A DNA stretch of 64,000 bases from Dictyobacter kobayashii (lineage in GTDB: Bacteria > Chloroflexota > Ktedonobacteria > Ktedonobacterales > Ktedonobacteraceae), in the NCBI RefSeq assembly GCF_003967555.1, contig NZ_BIFS01000001.1:2356001-2420000 (forward strand), given 5' to 3'. Under the pieces are notes generated by a model. The model made no database searches. It had not been told where the DNA came from and saw nothing but the letters and a program-made list of their open reading frames with translations. Each line of letters begins with the position of its first letter. Position 1 is the first letter of the stretch. The position numbers and the translations under genes were made by a program. Shown here piece after piece: positions 30,174 to 38,739 of the stretch.

Positions 30174-33100
30174 ATGTTATCATGGTATGTTTTCATGGAT
30201 GCGGTGAACAATCCTTCCGTGCTTGGTTCTCTTCAGTTCTTGACCGGCCCTCTGGCTGGCAAGTCCTTTCATATTACAAAGCCCATTACTAATCTGGGCC
30301 GTGAACCTGGCAACGATATCGTTATTTCAGATCCTTCGGTCTCCAGACACCATGCCCAGATTATGTGGAATGGGAATGTCTGGTCGATTAAGAAGACGGC
30401 AACCCAGAATACTATTGCGTTGAATCAACGTGAGATTAACCAGTCTCCGTTGAATGATCGCGATACGATTGGCCTGGGACAGGGTACAACATTCCTATTC
30501 CTGGTGGCAGAGTCCGGTCGCCCAACACCGCCCGCGACTGAACGTGGCTTAACGCCTAATGGGGCCCAGCCAGCGGTGCCGCCAGTTTATGCCAATCCAG
30601 CTAATGCCCCTTTCAATGTAGCTAATCCCAATCGGCCTTCACAGGTTAACAACCAGGCAGCGCCTGTACAGCCACAGCCAGCGAACTTTGGGTCGCCTGT
30701 GCAGAATCCAGCCAACAATGGTTATGTGGCGCAGGCTTCGGCCTACGGGTTTGATGATCACATGCCTACTTCAACACAGCGTAGCCCTTTTGAGGGTGGC
30801 ACCATTGCGGGTACACCTCCAGACACTGGCATTCCTACCCTTGAGGTCAGTACTAATACCGATCAAGAAAAACACCTCTATCCTCTGACCTCTGATCGAC
30901 AGGTCTTTGATATTGGACGTGACCCATCCAATACCATTGTTATCAATCGCCCGACTGTTTCCAGCTTCCACGCACAGATCGTGCGTGAAGGCAATCAATG
31001 GGTTCTTATCCATCCTAATCCTAAACGTGGGCAAACACTAAACGGACTGACCTTCCAGGGCCAGAATATCACGGGCCAGCAACAATTTCGCCGCGTCCTG
31101 ACACGTGGCGATGTCTTCCGTATTAGCGATGCCAATGGTACGTTCGTTTCCTTGACCTTTAATGATGGTAGCGGACAGACTCAGGATGTGGTTCCTGAGC
31201 TACAGCCGATCCAGTTGGGCGCCCCGGTCATCACGTTCGGCCGTGCACCAGATAATATGGTCGTGCTGAAACACCCACAGGTCTCCAGCCATCATGCTCG
31301 CCTGGAACAGGTCACTGGTGGTGGCTATCGGATTGTTGACCAGAACAGTACGAATCATATCTACGTCAACACTCAGCGCACTACCAACCAGGTGCTCAAC
31401 CAGGGCGATGTAATTCGGATTGGCCCATTTAAGCTTACTTATACCGGGACGGTACTGACCCAACAAGATGAGAGCTACGGTATTCGTATCGATGCGTTGA
31501 ACTTGAAAAAAGAAGGCAATAAACATGTCGTCCTGCTTAACGACATCTCCTTTGCCATTCCGCCACGTAAGTTCGTGGCCCTGGTCGGCGGCTCCGGTGC
31601 CGGTAAGTCTACCTTGATGGATGCCCTGAATGGTCTGCGCCCGGCCCAACAAGGTGTTGTGTTCTATAATGGACAGGATTACTACCGCAACCTGGCTGCC
31701 TTTAGTACTCAACTGGGCTATGTGCCACAGGATGATATTATCCACCGTGAATTAACGGTTGAGCGCGCCCTATACTATGCGGCTAAACTACGTCTCCCTC
31801 AGGACTTCACAGAAAAACAGATCAAAGAGCGTATCGATGAGGTTCTGGAAGATGTGGAGATGAAGCATCGCCGTGGCTTGCTGGTCAATAAGCTCTCTGG
31901 TGGACAGCGTAAGCGTGTTTCAATTGCGCTCGAATTGCTGGCTAACCCCAGTGTCTTCTTCCTGGATGAGCCTACCTCGGGACTTGATCCAGGCCTGGAT
32001 CGCAAGATGATGCTCTTGTTGCGTAAACTCGCTGACAAGGGTCATACGATCGTTCTGGTTACCCATGCCACCAATAATATCAATGCCTGCGATTATATCT
32101 GTTTCCTGTGTCAGGGTGGCCGCCTGGCGTACTTTGGTCCACCCAATGACGCCAAGGCTTACTTTGGCAAGACAGATTTCGCTGAGATCTATAGCGCCCT
32201 CGAACCCACGGATGAGAATCCATCTATACCAGCCGAGGCCGAAAATAGATTTAAGCAATCGCCGGATTATACCCGCTATGTGGTGGGAAATATTCAGCAA
32301 GGCCCTGCCGGTAACGCTAATCTGCGTACACCCGCTGACCCGATCAAACCACCCAAACGCGGCAATCCCTGGAAGCAGTTCTTCTTGCTCTGCATGCGCT
32401 ACATGGAGCTTATCCTGAATGACCGCGTCAATCTGGCCATTCTTGTCCTACAGGCACCCATCATCGGCTTGCTCTTGTTTGGCCTCACCGGCCATGGCAC
32501 CTTTGATAGTAACAAGGTAGCGACCTGTGTGGGACACGTCAACATGCTGGACCCCAACTCGCATAGAACTGATAATTGCCAGGTTGTCGTCGACTTCTTA
32601 AAAACGGATCAGGGCAAGCAGGCGGCCCAACAACAAAATCTCAGTGTCGATCAATTTCTAAATAATTCGATCCTACCAGGATCGGGCACAGACGCCCAGA
32701 AGATCCTCTTCATAATGGCCTTTGCGGCCATTATGTTTGGCTGTATCAATGGATCGCGCGAAATTGTCAAAGAGGCAGCCATTTACCGGCGTGAACGCTC
32801 GGTCAATCTAGGAATAGTACCCTACCTCTTCTCAAAAATAGCCGTCCTGGGCATCTTTAGCCTGGTCCAGAGTTTGATCCTGGTCTTCATGGTCTCTCTC
32901 AGCGCGCCATACCGGAATAGTGTCTTGCTACCACCATTCCTGGAGATCTACATCTCCATGGCCTTGACCTCGCTGGCAGGACTCATGACTGGCCTGCTCA
33001 TATCCGCCATTGTTCCAAACAATGACCGGGCCATGAGCATCGTCCCACTACCGCTCATACCCCAGGTCATTTTTGCCGGCGTCATCTTCTCATTGGACAG

Positions 33101-33365
33101 CCCTAAGTTTCTCCAGATTCCGGGCGCGTTCTTCAGTGCACGCTGGTCAATGGCAGCCATGGGAACAACCGTAGGTCTCCACGGAGACAAACTCAACACA
33201 GACAGTTTCTCATATGTCTCAAACCTATTCAGTACCGTCAACGGTAACAATCATAGCGCGGCCATCGCCCATCTCCTCCTGAGCTGGGGCGTCCTCCTCG
33301 CCATGATCATCCTCCAGGGCCTCGCCATCGCCTTCTTCCTAAAAAGAAAAGACGTAAGAGCCTAA
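30174..33365 (+). CDS. ABC transporter with three N-terminal FHA domains fused to ATPase and permease
   Basis: 1063 residues. Three FHA domains lie near residues 17-113 (GREPGNDI, SVSRHHA), 224-335 (GRDPSNTI, TVSSFHA) and 342-425 (GRAPDNMV, QVSSHHA); these bind phosphothreonine peptides. The ABC ATPase follows with Walker A GGSGAGKST (about 470), signature LSGGQRKRVSIAL (about 572) and Walker B FFLDEPTSGLD (about 594). An ABC2-type membrane domain with six helices occupies about 745-1060, so this is an ABCG-like half transporter, likely an exporter. The substrate is unknown; control by a Ser/Thr kinase is inferred. The start could be 30174 or 30195. Confidence 0.92.
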   Translation: MLSWYVFMDAVNNPSVLGSLQFLTGPLAGKSFHITKPITNLGREPGNDIVISDPSVSRHHAQIMWNGNVWSIKKTATQNTIALNQREINQSPLNDRDTIGLGQGTTFLFLVAESGRPTPPATERGLTPNGAQPAVPPVYANPANAPFNVANPNRPSQVNNQAAPVQPQPANFGSPVQNPANNGYVAQASAYGFDDHMPTSTQRSPFEGGTIAGTPPDTGIPTLEVSTNTDQEKHLYPLTSDRQVFDIGRDPSNTIVINRPTVSSFHAQIVREGNQWVLIHPNPKRGQTLNGLTFQGQNITGQQQFRRVLTRGDVFRISDANGTFVSLTFNDGSGQTQDVVPELQPIQLGAPVITFGRAPDNMVVLKHPQVSSHHARLEQVTGGGYRIVDQNSTNHIYVNTQRTTNQVLNQGDVIRIGPFKLTYTGTVLTQQDESYGIRIDALNLKKEGNKHVVLLNDISFAIPPRKFVALVGGSGAGKSTLMDALNGLRPAQQGVVFYNGQDYYRNLAAFSTQLGYVPQDDIIHRELTVERALYYAAKLRLPQDFTEKQIKERIDEVLEDVEMKHRRGLLVNKLSGGQRKRVSIALELLANPSVFFLDEPTSGLDPGLDRKMMLLLRKLADKGHTIVLVTHATNNINACDYICFLCQGGRLAYFGPPNDAKAYFGKTDFAEIYSALEPTDENPSIPAEAENRFKQSPDYTRYVVGNIQQGPAGNANLRTPADPIKPPKRGNPWKQFFLLCMRYMELILNDRVNLAILVLQAPIIGLLLFGLTGHGTFDSNKVATCVGHVNMLDPNSHRTDNCQVVVDFLKTDQGKQAAQQQNLSVDQFLNNSILPGSGTDAQKILFIMAFAAIMFGCINGSREIVKEAAIYRRERSVNLGIVPYLFSKIAVLGIFSLVQSLILVFMVSLSAPYRNSVLLPPFLEIYISMALTSLAGLMTGLLISAIVPNNDRAMSIVPLPLIPQVIFAGVIFSLDSPKFLQIPGAFFSARWSMAAMGTTVGLHGDKLNTDSFSYVSNLFSTVNGNNHSAAIAHLLLSWGVLLAMIILQGLAIAFFLKRKDVRA

Positions 33366-33477
33366 GGGAGGTGCAGGAGGGCCGCCAAGGCCCTTCTGCC
33401 GGGGTGCGGTGGCAGGTATGCTGGGGCATACCAGTCCCCGCTTTCTCTTTTCTTTTTTTCGCCGCCGCAGGCGGCCG
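33366..33477 (+). repeat. Family C three-hairpin repeat, copy 1
   Basis: A ~112-bp element beginning GGGAGGTGCAGGAGGGCCGC directly after the transporter stop codon. It can form three hairpins: GCAGGAGGGCC with GGCCCTTCTGC (one G-T pair), GGTATGC with GCATACC, and GCCGCC with GGCGGC. A near-identical copy follows another gene at 36652 in the same orientation. Confidence 0.9.
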
Positions 33478-33496
33478 AAAAAATATTATAATCCTA

Positions 33497-33528
33497 TTGC
33501 ACAAACTGTATATTAGATAATATACAGT
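33497..33528 (+). promoter_or_regulatory. coaBC promoter with palindromic operator candidate
   Basis: TTGCAC at 33497-33502 and TATACA at 33521-33526 are 18 bases apart. A perfect inverted repeat ACTGTATATT-AGAT-AATATACAGT at 33505-33528 overlaps the spacer and -10 box, a position suited to a repressor. Confidence 0.5.
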
Positions 33529-33628
33529 GGTACTTCTTGGCACCAACCTTGCCGCCAAACATTTCGATATGCTATTGTAGCAATGTTCCAGCACAAATGG
33601 TGAAACAAAAGAAACAAGTAGGCTAGCC

Positions 33629-34906
33629 ATGTTACTCAATAGGCGTATTATCGTAGGAATCTGTGGAGGAATTGCATCATACAAAGCGGTTGACCTGGTC
33701 AGCAAATTGCAACAGGCCGGCGCTATAGTAGATGTGATTATGACTGAGCACGCGGAAGAATTCGTCCGCCCGCTCACATTCGCAACCATGAGCCATCGGC
33801 GCGTGTATAGCGACCTCTGGGAGGCCTCGGGAGAAGCCGCAGAGACACATATAAAATTAGCTGAAGAGGCTGAACTACTGGTAATTGTGCCGGCGACCGC
33901 TAACACAATTGCCAAACTGGCTTACGGCCTGACAGATAGCATGCTGACAGCCGTAGCCCTGGCAACTAAAGCGCCACTACTACTGGCACCGGCGATGTAC
34001 ACAAATATGTACACTCACCCGGCTACACAAACAAACCTGGCTACGTTACGCGAGCGAGGTGCTTTTATTGTAGAGCCAGAAGTCGGCCGACTCGCCTCCG
34101 GCGCGGTCGGCATCGGTCGTTTTCCAGAGACAGCCACTTTACTTGGGGCCATTCAAAAAGTTTTGGGGCGACAGGGAGATCTTTCAGGTCGCCGTGTCAT
34201 TGTCACAGCTGGTGGGACACAGGAACCAATCGATCCAGTACGATACGTAGGGAATCGCTCATCAGGAAAAATGGGCTATAACCTCGCAACGGAAGCTAGA
34301 GATCGCGGCGCACACGTTATATTAGTATCGGGACCCGTTGCACTACCCACTCCCTATGGAGTGGAATTGCACCAGGTTGAGACGGCGATGCAGATGCGTG
34401 ACGCTGTGTATAACCTCATTACAGACGCAGATGTTCTTATTATGAGTGCTGCCGTGGCGGATTTCCGTCCAGCCCACGCCGCAACACAGAAAATTAAGAA
34501 AACAGGTAATGAGGTCACGGGGCAACACGGAAAAGGTGAGTTCTCAGTTCATCTGGTACCTAACCCAGATATTCTGGCAGAACTTGCTGCTTCACTCGAT
34601 GGTGGGGACCATGCCAGAGAACCACACAATGGCATACCTGTACCTCAGCTAAAGCGACGCCTGATACGCGTTGGCTTCGCTGCCGAAACTGAACACCTTA
34701 TCGAGCATGCCCGGGCAAAGCTACAGAAGAAACAACTGGACATGCTGGTCGCGAACGACGTTTCGCGCTCAGATAGTGGTTTCGGTACCGAAACCAATAA
34801 GGTGCTTATCTTTCATGCAAATGGTGCAATGGAAGACTTGCCTGTAATGCCCAAAACCGGCGTTGCGGCGGCAATTTGGGATCGAGTTGTGCCGTTGCTA
34901 GGCTAG
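33629..34906 (+). CDS. coaBC: Bifunctional phosphopantothenoylcysteine decarboxylase/synthetase
   Basis: 425 residues catalysing two steps of coenzyme A synthesis: joining cysteine to 4'-phosphopantothenate (CoaB) and decarboxylating the product (CoaC). The CoaC flavin domain (residues 1-185) has GGIASYKA, the catalytic His in ETHIKLAEEA and PATANTIAKLA. The usual PxMNxxMW motif reads PAMYTNMY, with Tyr in place of the expected Asn. The CoaB domain has AGGTQEPIDPVRYVGNRSSG and the Lys region KIKKTG. The frame is complete. The substitution may be lineage-typical or may shift the Asn by two residues. Confidence 0.95.
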   Translation: MLLNRRIIVGICGGIASYKAVDLVSKLQQAGAIVDVIMTEHAEEFVRPLTFATMSHRRVYSDLWEASGEAAETHIKLAEEAELLVIVPATANTIAKLAYGLTDSMLTAVALATKAPLLLAPAMYTNMYTHPATQTNLATLRERGAFIVEPEVGRLASGAVGIGRFPETATLLGAIQKVLGRQGDLSGRRVIVTAGGTQEPIDPVRYVGNRSSGKMGYNLATEARDRGAHVILVSGPVALPTPYGVELHQVETAMQMRDAVYNLITDADVLIMSAAVADFRPAHAATQKIKKTGNEVTGQHGKGEFSVHLVPNPDILAELAASLDGGDHAREPHNGIPVPQLKRRLIRVGFAAETEHLIEHARAKLQKKQLDMLVANDVSRSDSGFGTETNKVLIFHANGAMEDLPVMPKTGVAAAIWDRVVPLLG

Positions 34907-34943
34907 GCCAGGCACAATAGAGTTGGGAGGACGTGGCGCTGTG

Positions 34944-35401
34944 ATGGGAGAATTTGTTCTAGATTTAATGGGTACGGAAAGTACGCAGGAGGAATCCATG
35001 ATGGATCGTGCTGCTAGCGCTGGTTTTGAAGGCATCGCGCAGATGCTGCTCGAGCAGAAAAAATTAATGGACGCATTAGAGGCTGAAAACCGGGAGCTGC
35101 GTAGACAGCTCGCCGATCTTCGCCGTGGTATTGGTATTGCTGTGGTAATTGAGGGTAAGACAATCCAGCTCGCAACCGAGTCTGGATCCTCCAGCCAGTC
35201 AGGCCAATCTCAGGCAGCTCTCCAGAGCTTGCAGGGTATGCAAAATACCCACCCGCTATGCCCCCCTCGACCGGTGGCAGTGGAACCTATAACAGCAATG
35301 GTCGCCAGACCAATGGTCAGCCTCAGGTGAACCTGAATGGCGATAAACGCGATAATAACAATAATGCACGTAGCCCCCTGGCCGATAGCTTCGTTCTCTA
35401 A
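34944..35401 (+). CDS. Coiled-coil protein of unknown function (frame broken near 35261)
   Basis: A small soluble protein, about 152 residues when the frame is repaired. A coiled coil spans about residues 30-65 (LLEQKKLMDALEAENRELRR), then RRGIGIAVVIEGKTIQLA and a Ser/Gln- and Asn-rich disordered tail ending ARSPLADSFVL. The uninterrupted frame would stop at 35330 with unrelated residues; one extra C in the CCCCCC run at 35261-35266 joins it to the STGGSGTYNSNGRQTNG frame ending at 35401. The start at ATG 34944 is chosen; GGGAGG lies upstream. It follows coaBC on the same strand. I recognise no family. Confidence 0.6.
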
Positions 35402-35433
35402 GCCAGGCACTTCGTCGCCATCCCAGACATTCT

Positions 35434-35476
35434 AATCAGGAAAGAGTAGTCAAATGCCCTTTCCTGATTTTTTTTC
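35434..35476 (+). terminator. Rho-independent terminator
   Basis: AATCAGGAAAG (35434-35444) pairs with CTTTCCTGATT (35459-35469), followed by a T-run to 35476. It ends the coaBC-coiled-coil transcript. Confidence 0.85.
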
Positions 35477-35637
35477 TTTATTTTGCCTTAAAAAATCCGT
35501 CTAACAGGGTAGCAGTAAAACTCTTGTATCTTTGTACAAACACTGCTATTATCAAACCGAGAGCATATCCAGGTGGTAAGTTATTCCTGCCAGATATTTC
35601 TCCCTTACCTGAGCTGGTCTATTATAAGGAGGATTCA

Positions 35638-36642
35638 ATGACCTGTCCTCGCTGCCACAATCCAATTGCGGATGGCGTGAAATTCTGTGGGACATGTGGA
35701 GCGCCTGTCAATGCAGGCCCAGTGCCTCAAGGAGCCCCTCAAGCGGGTCCTTATAATTCACCCCCTCCCTCACAACCGGGAGCCTATGGGAACCCACCCC
35801 AGGGGGCATTTACTCCACCTAATCAGTTTGAAGAGTATACCAACAGCATGTTTGGTAACTCGGTCCCCAAAGCTGAAATACACAATCCTAAGGGTCCTTT
35901 GCGCCTCGCTGATATGACTATCAGCATCGATGGCGAGCTGGTTCCGGTCGTTGATATCATGCTTGGCAATCAGTTGTCGGTCTATTTTGAGCATCATATT
36001 CTACTCTGGAAACATCCAGGAGTACAAATTGGCTTTAAATCGCTCAAGGGCGCGGCACGGCGTTTCTTTGCGGGTCTGCAGGTCTTTATCAGCGAAGCTC
36101 AGGGACCGGGCAATATCTCGTTCTCACGCGATTCTGTGGGGCAGGTAGTGGCACTACGTCTCCAACACGGACAAACAGTAGAGGTGCGCGAACATCAATT
36201 CCTGGTAGCGACCAGCAATGTCGATTACAATTTTACCTTTGTGCAGGGGGCTGCCAATATTCTCTTTAGCCGCACCGGCCTCTTTATTGATCAATTCACT
36301 GCCGTTAACGGAGAAGGCATGGTCTTGCTTCACGGCTATGGCAATGTCTTCGAAAAGATGCTCGCGCCTGGTGAGGCGATCGACGTAGAACCTGGTGCCT
36401 GGCTCTGGAAAGATCCATCTGTACAAATGCAGATGACAACCGTAGCTGGTTCACAGCGCGGCGGAGGCATCCTCGGAGCAATCGGAGGCCTGATGGCAGG
36501 TGCATCATTCACACTCAACCGCTTCATTGGACCTGGCCGTGTAGGCATTCAATCAATGACCTATCATCCACCAACCACCGAAGGTTCGCCTCAAGCCGGC
36601 GGCCAAAGCAACTTCATGGGTGGCTTCTTCGACAACAACTAA
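35638..36642 (+). CDS. AIM24-family (TIGR00266) protein with N-terminal zinc ribbon
   Basis: About 334 residues. The N terminus is a zinc ribbon, CPRCHNPIADGVKFCGTCG, followed by a Pro/Gly/Gln-rich linker (about 25-70) and a beta-sandwich AIM24 domain with the typical GNISFSRDSVGQVVALRL and MVLLHGYGNVFEKMLAPGEA. The C-terminal GGGILGAIGGLMAGASF is Gly/Ala-rich. The molecular role of the family in bacteria is not settled. AAGGAGG lies five bases before the ATG at 35638, so the 38-residue upstream extension is not used. A family C repeat follows the stop. Confidence 0.85.
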   Translation: MTCPRCHNPIADGVKFCGTCGAPVNAGPVPQGAPQAGPYNSPPPSQPGAYGNPPQGAFTPPNQFEEYTNSMFGNSVPKAEIHNPKGPLRLADMTISIDGELVPVVDIMLGNQLSVYFEHHILLWKHPGVQIGFKSLKGAARRFFAGLQVFISEAQGPGNISFSRDSVGQVVALRLQHGQTVEVREHQFLVATSNVDYNFTFVQGAANILFSRTGLFIDQFTAVNGEGMVLLHGYGNVFEKMLAPGEAIDVEPGAWLWKDPSVQMQMTTVAGSQRGGGILGAIGGLMAGASFTLNRFIGPGRVGIQSMTYHPPTTEGSPQAGGQSNFMGGFFDNN

Positions 36643-36651
36643 TTGCATCCG

Positions 36652-36762
36652 AGGGAGGTGCAGGAGGGCCGCCGAGGCCCTCCTGCCGGGGTGCGGTGGC
36701 AGGTATGCTGGGGGCATACCAGTCCCCGCTCATCTCCTTCCTCCGCTCCCGCCACAGGCGGC
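36652..36762 (+). repeat. Family C three-hairpin repeat, copy 2
   Basis: Same order and orientation as 33366-33477, starting ten bases after the AIM24 stop. Hairpins: GCAGGAGGGCC with GGCCCTCCTGC, GGTATGC with GCATACC, and CCGCC with GGCGG. Differences from copy 1 fall in loops or exchange a G-T for a G-C pair. Confidence 0.9.
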
Positions 36763-36771
36763 AAAACCCAG

Positions 36772-36808
36772 AAAATAATCCACCTGCCTCAAACAGATGG
36801 ATTATTTT
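36772..36808 (-). terminator. Terminator overlapping the MEDS gene stop codon
   Basis: AAAATAATCCACCTG (36772-36786) and CAGATGGATTATTTT (36794-36808) pair with one mismatch; on the minus strand the TTATTTT side forms the U-rich tail. The stop codon of the MEDS gene (36789-36791) lies in the loop. Confidence 0.7.
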
Positions 36809-37445
36809 GATTCGCCTTATCCTTATTAATGCGCAGAATCTTTAGCATATATTGCTCTGAATTCAAGTAATAGGGATTACGCTTAATATATTTGCCCACC
36901 ACAGAAATAGGATGTAACTTCAACATCTCCACAACCAGGCTGGGCAATAATTTACTATGATCATAGTGCATCAAAGCAATAATAGGAGCATTCTGGAAAG
37001 TAAACACAGCATCTGAAGCTGCCTCATATTTCAAAATTTGTTCTGGAGTAGCAATATCTTTAGCCAACCAGGTCATATCCATAGAAATGCGGACAGCCTG
37101 CCAGCCCTCACGTAGAGCTTGAGCAATAAATGTTTGATGTGAGGAGAGCAAGAAATATGGGTCGAAGCGCTTCCCATTGGCCAGAAACGATTCCCGCTCT
37201 TCATAAAGGACAAGTTGACCAGATGCAGTTAACTCATCCACATCTACTTGCAATTTCTGTAGCTCTTCGCGTAACTCTTTCACCTGGGCGGGCGAGGCAG
37301 CAAAGAGGCATTTCTCTTTTAATGAGAGCCCAACGCGCAATAGGCGCGCCGTCACTCCTGGAATTTCTGTCACTTTACTATAAAGCTGGCAGATATGCGA
37401 GCCAGGGGGTATACGCTCAGATTTACCTTCAACACTAAGATCCAT
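36789..37445 (-). CDS. MEDS-domain sensory protein
   Basis: 218 residues resembling the MEDS (DcmR sensory) domain: GSHICQLYSKVTEIPGVTAR at the N terminus, a central SGQLVLYEERESFLANGKRF and DMTWLAKDIATPEQILKYEA, then IIALMHYDHSKL. These domains fold like RecA/KaiC without a complete P-loop and usually act in signalling. GGAGGTAGGT precedes the ATG at 37445. It overlaps the upstream membrane gene by 11 bases and is third in a Nudix-membrane-MEDS operon. Confidence 0.82.
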   Translation of the reverse strand: MDLSVEGKSERIPPGSHICQLYSKVTEIPGVTARLLRVGLSLKEKCLFAASPAQVKELREELQKLQVDVDELTASGQLVLYEERESFLANGKRFDPYFLLSSHQTFIAQALREGWQAVRISMDMTWLAKDIATPEQILKYEAASDAVFTFQNAPIIALMHYDHSKLLPSLVVEMLKLHPISVVGKYIKRNPYYLNSEQYMLKILRINKDKANQNNPSV

Positions 37446-37794
37446 ACCTACCTCCGCTAAAATTGCTAATCCTTGCAGACTTTTGTGCTTTTTGTCGCTG
37501 CAATAAGCGGGCCGAGCGATTGATCATAAAGACCACAAACCAGGCCATCAGGCCAAAAATAACGACACCTCCAACAAACACTAAGAGGAGGATGAACGCT
37601 ATTTTCTGCAAAGATGCATTGCTGCTGCTGAATAAAGCTACGATCGGCAGTGTGCCAACCAGGAGGGCAACCGGAAAAATGGTGGCCCATGAGACAATGA
37701 CCCTCACTTCCTGTGCACGAGTCAAGGGCTCTTCGCCAGTATAGGGGAAGAGTATACGTCGCGCGAGCTTAAAGCGGGGTTGGTATTCTTGCAT
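37435..37794 (-). CDS. Small two-helix membrane protein
   Basis: 119 residues with two transmembrane segments (about 33-53 and 65-90) and a basic C-terminal tail (NRSARLLQRQKAQKSAR). I recognise no family. It starts four bases after the Nudix stop and overlaps the MEDS gene by 11 bases, so the three are translationally linked. It could anchor the MEDS protein at the membrane (inference). Confidence 0.72.
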   Translation of the reverse strand: MQEYQPRFKLARRILFPYTGEEPLTRAQEVRVIVSWATIFPVALLVGTLPIVALFSSSNASLQKIAFILLLVFVGGVVIFGLMAWFVVFMINRSARLLQRQKAQKSARISNFSGGRYGS

Positions 37795-37798
37795 AGTG

Positions 37799-38335
37799 CT
37801 ACTTTTGCCCTTCCTGTTGCCGATATTGCAACCAGCGCTGTAGCATTTCTTCTGCCTGGTATAAAATATTTACTTCATTCTGATATGTCAGGCGACGGCT
37901 GGCCTCGTATAAGGAGAACCACTGCACAAGATCATATTCATGATCATGTAAAGCGGTATCACCACCGACCGCTTCCAATAAGAAATGCCGCACTTGCTTA
38001 TGGTAGCGCACCTGTTCACGCACAAAAGCATACGAGATGCTGCCAATATAAGCAATCAATTGTACTTGCACCCCTGTTTCTTCCTGTGCCTCGCGTACTG
38101 CGACCTGCTCGATTGTCTCGCCTGGCTGAGGCGTCCCTTTAGGTAAGGTCCAGATACCGGCGTGGCTACGCCCCACCAGCACTACTTCCATAGATACCAT
38201 CTTATCAACGCCTTCATCATTTCGGCTAGCATCGCTATGGTTCTGTGTGAAGTCTCTGTCAGGAGAGAGCAGAGGAGCAAGGCGAAATACAACGCCACCC
38301 GCTGAATAGGCCCGCATTGTTCTATATCGCTCCAT
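37799..38335 (-). CDS. Nudix hydrolase
   Basis: 178 residues with a complete Nudix box, GTPQPGETIEQVAVREAQEETGV split as G-x5-E-x7-REAQEETG, which binds the metal ions for diphosphate cleavage. The region before it, AGIWTLPKG, is typical of Nudix enzymes acting on dinucleoside polyphosphates or ADP-sugars. It has an insertion near residues 20-45 (LLSPDRDFTQNHSDASRND) lengthening the N-terminal beta sheet. First gene of a three-gene operon. Substrate unknown. Confidence 0.9.
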   Translation of the reverse strand: MERYRTMRAYSAGGVVFRLAPLLSPDRDFTQNHSDASRNDEGVDKMVSMEVVLVGRSHAGIWTLPKGTPQPGETIEQVAVREAQEETGVQVQLIAYIGSISYAFVREQVRYHKQVRHFLLEAVGGDTALHDHEYDLVQWFSLYEASRRLTYQNEVNILYQAEEMLQRWLQYRQQEGQK

Positions 38336-38739
38336 TGCTCGCGATGTACCCTCTCTATTACCACCAAAGTGCGGCGCGAGTGCGCTTGCGTCACTCCACA
38401 GAAAGTTGAGGATGCATGCACCTTAAGCGCTTTTACTCTTTCCCTTTCGCCCCTCCATCCCTGCTTTACAGCGCGATGCACGGTCTTCTCTGCTATTCGT
38501 TAGATACTACTATACAACATTTTTCGCCCCCACCGTTACATAATTCTATAAGGATTAGCCAGTATGGGGGATTTTTCTGCTTGCGCTTCGCAACAACCAG
38601 TAACACCACTTATGTAACCAACTATCTATAGTTAAGCCAATTGTGAGTCACGCTGATTGACCATTGTAATACACCTACGCCACACGTCCAATTCACAGTT
38701 GAGAATTATGAGGAAGTATAACGAATGCATCAGCAAGTG
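38336..38739. other. Gene-free interval
   Basis: About 400 bases between the Nudix start and the end of the UroD-like gene on the same strand. The reading frames here are short and lack ribosome binding sites or recognisable sequence. I see no strong hairpin or repeat. The Nudix operon promoter is presumably at the left side. Confidence 0.4.
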
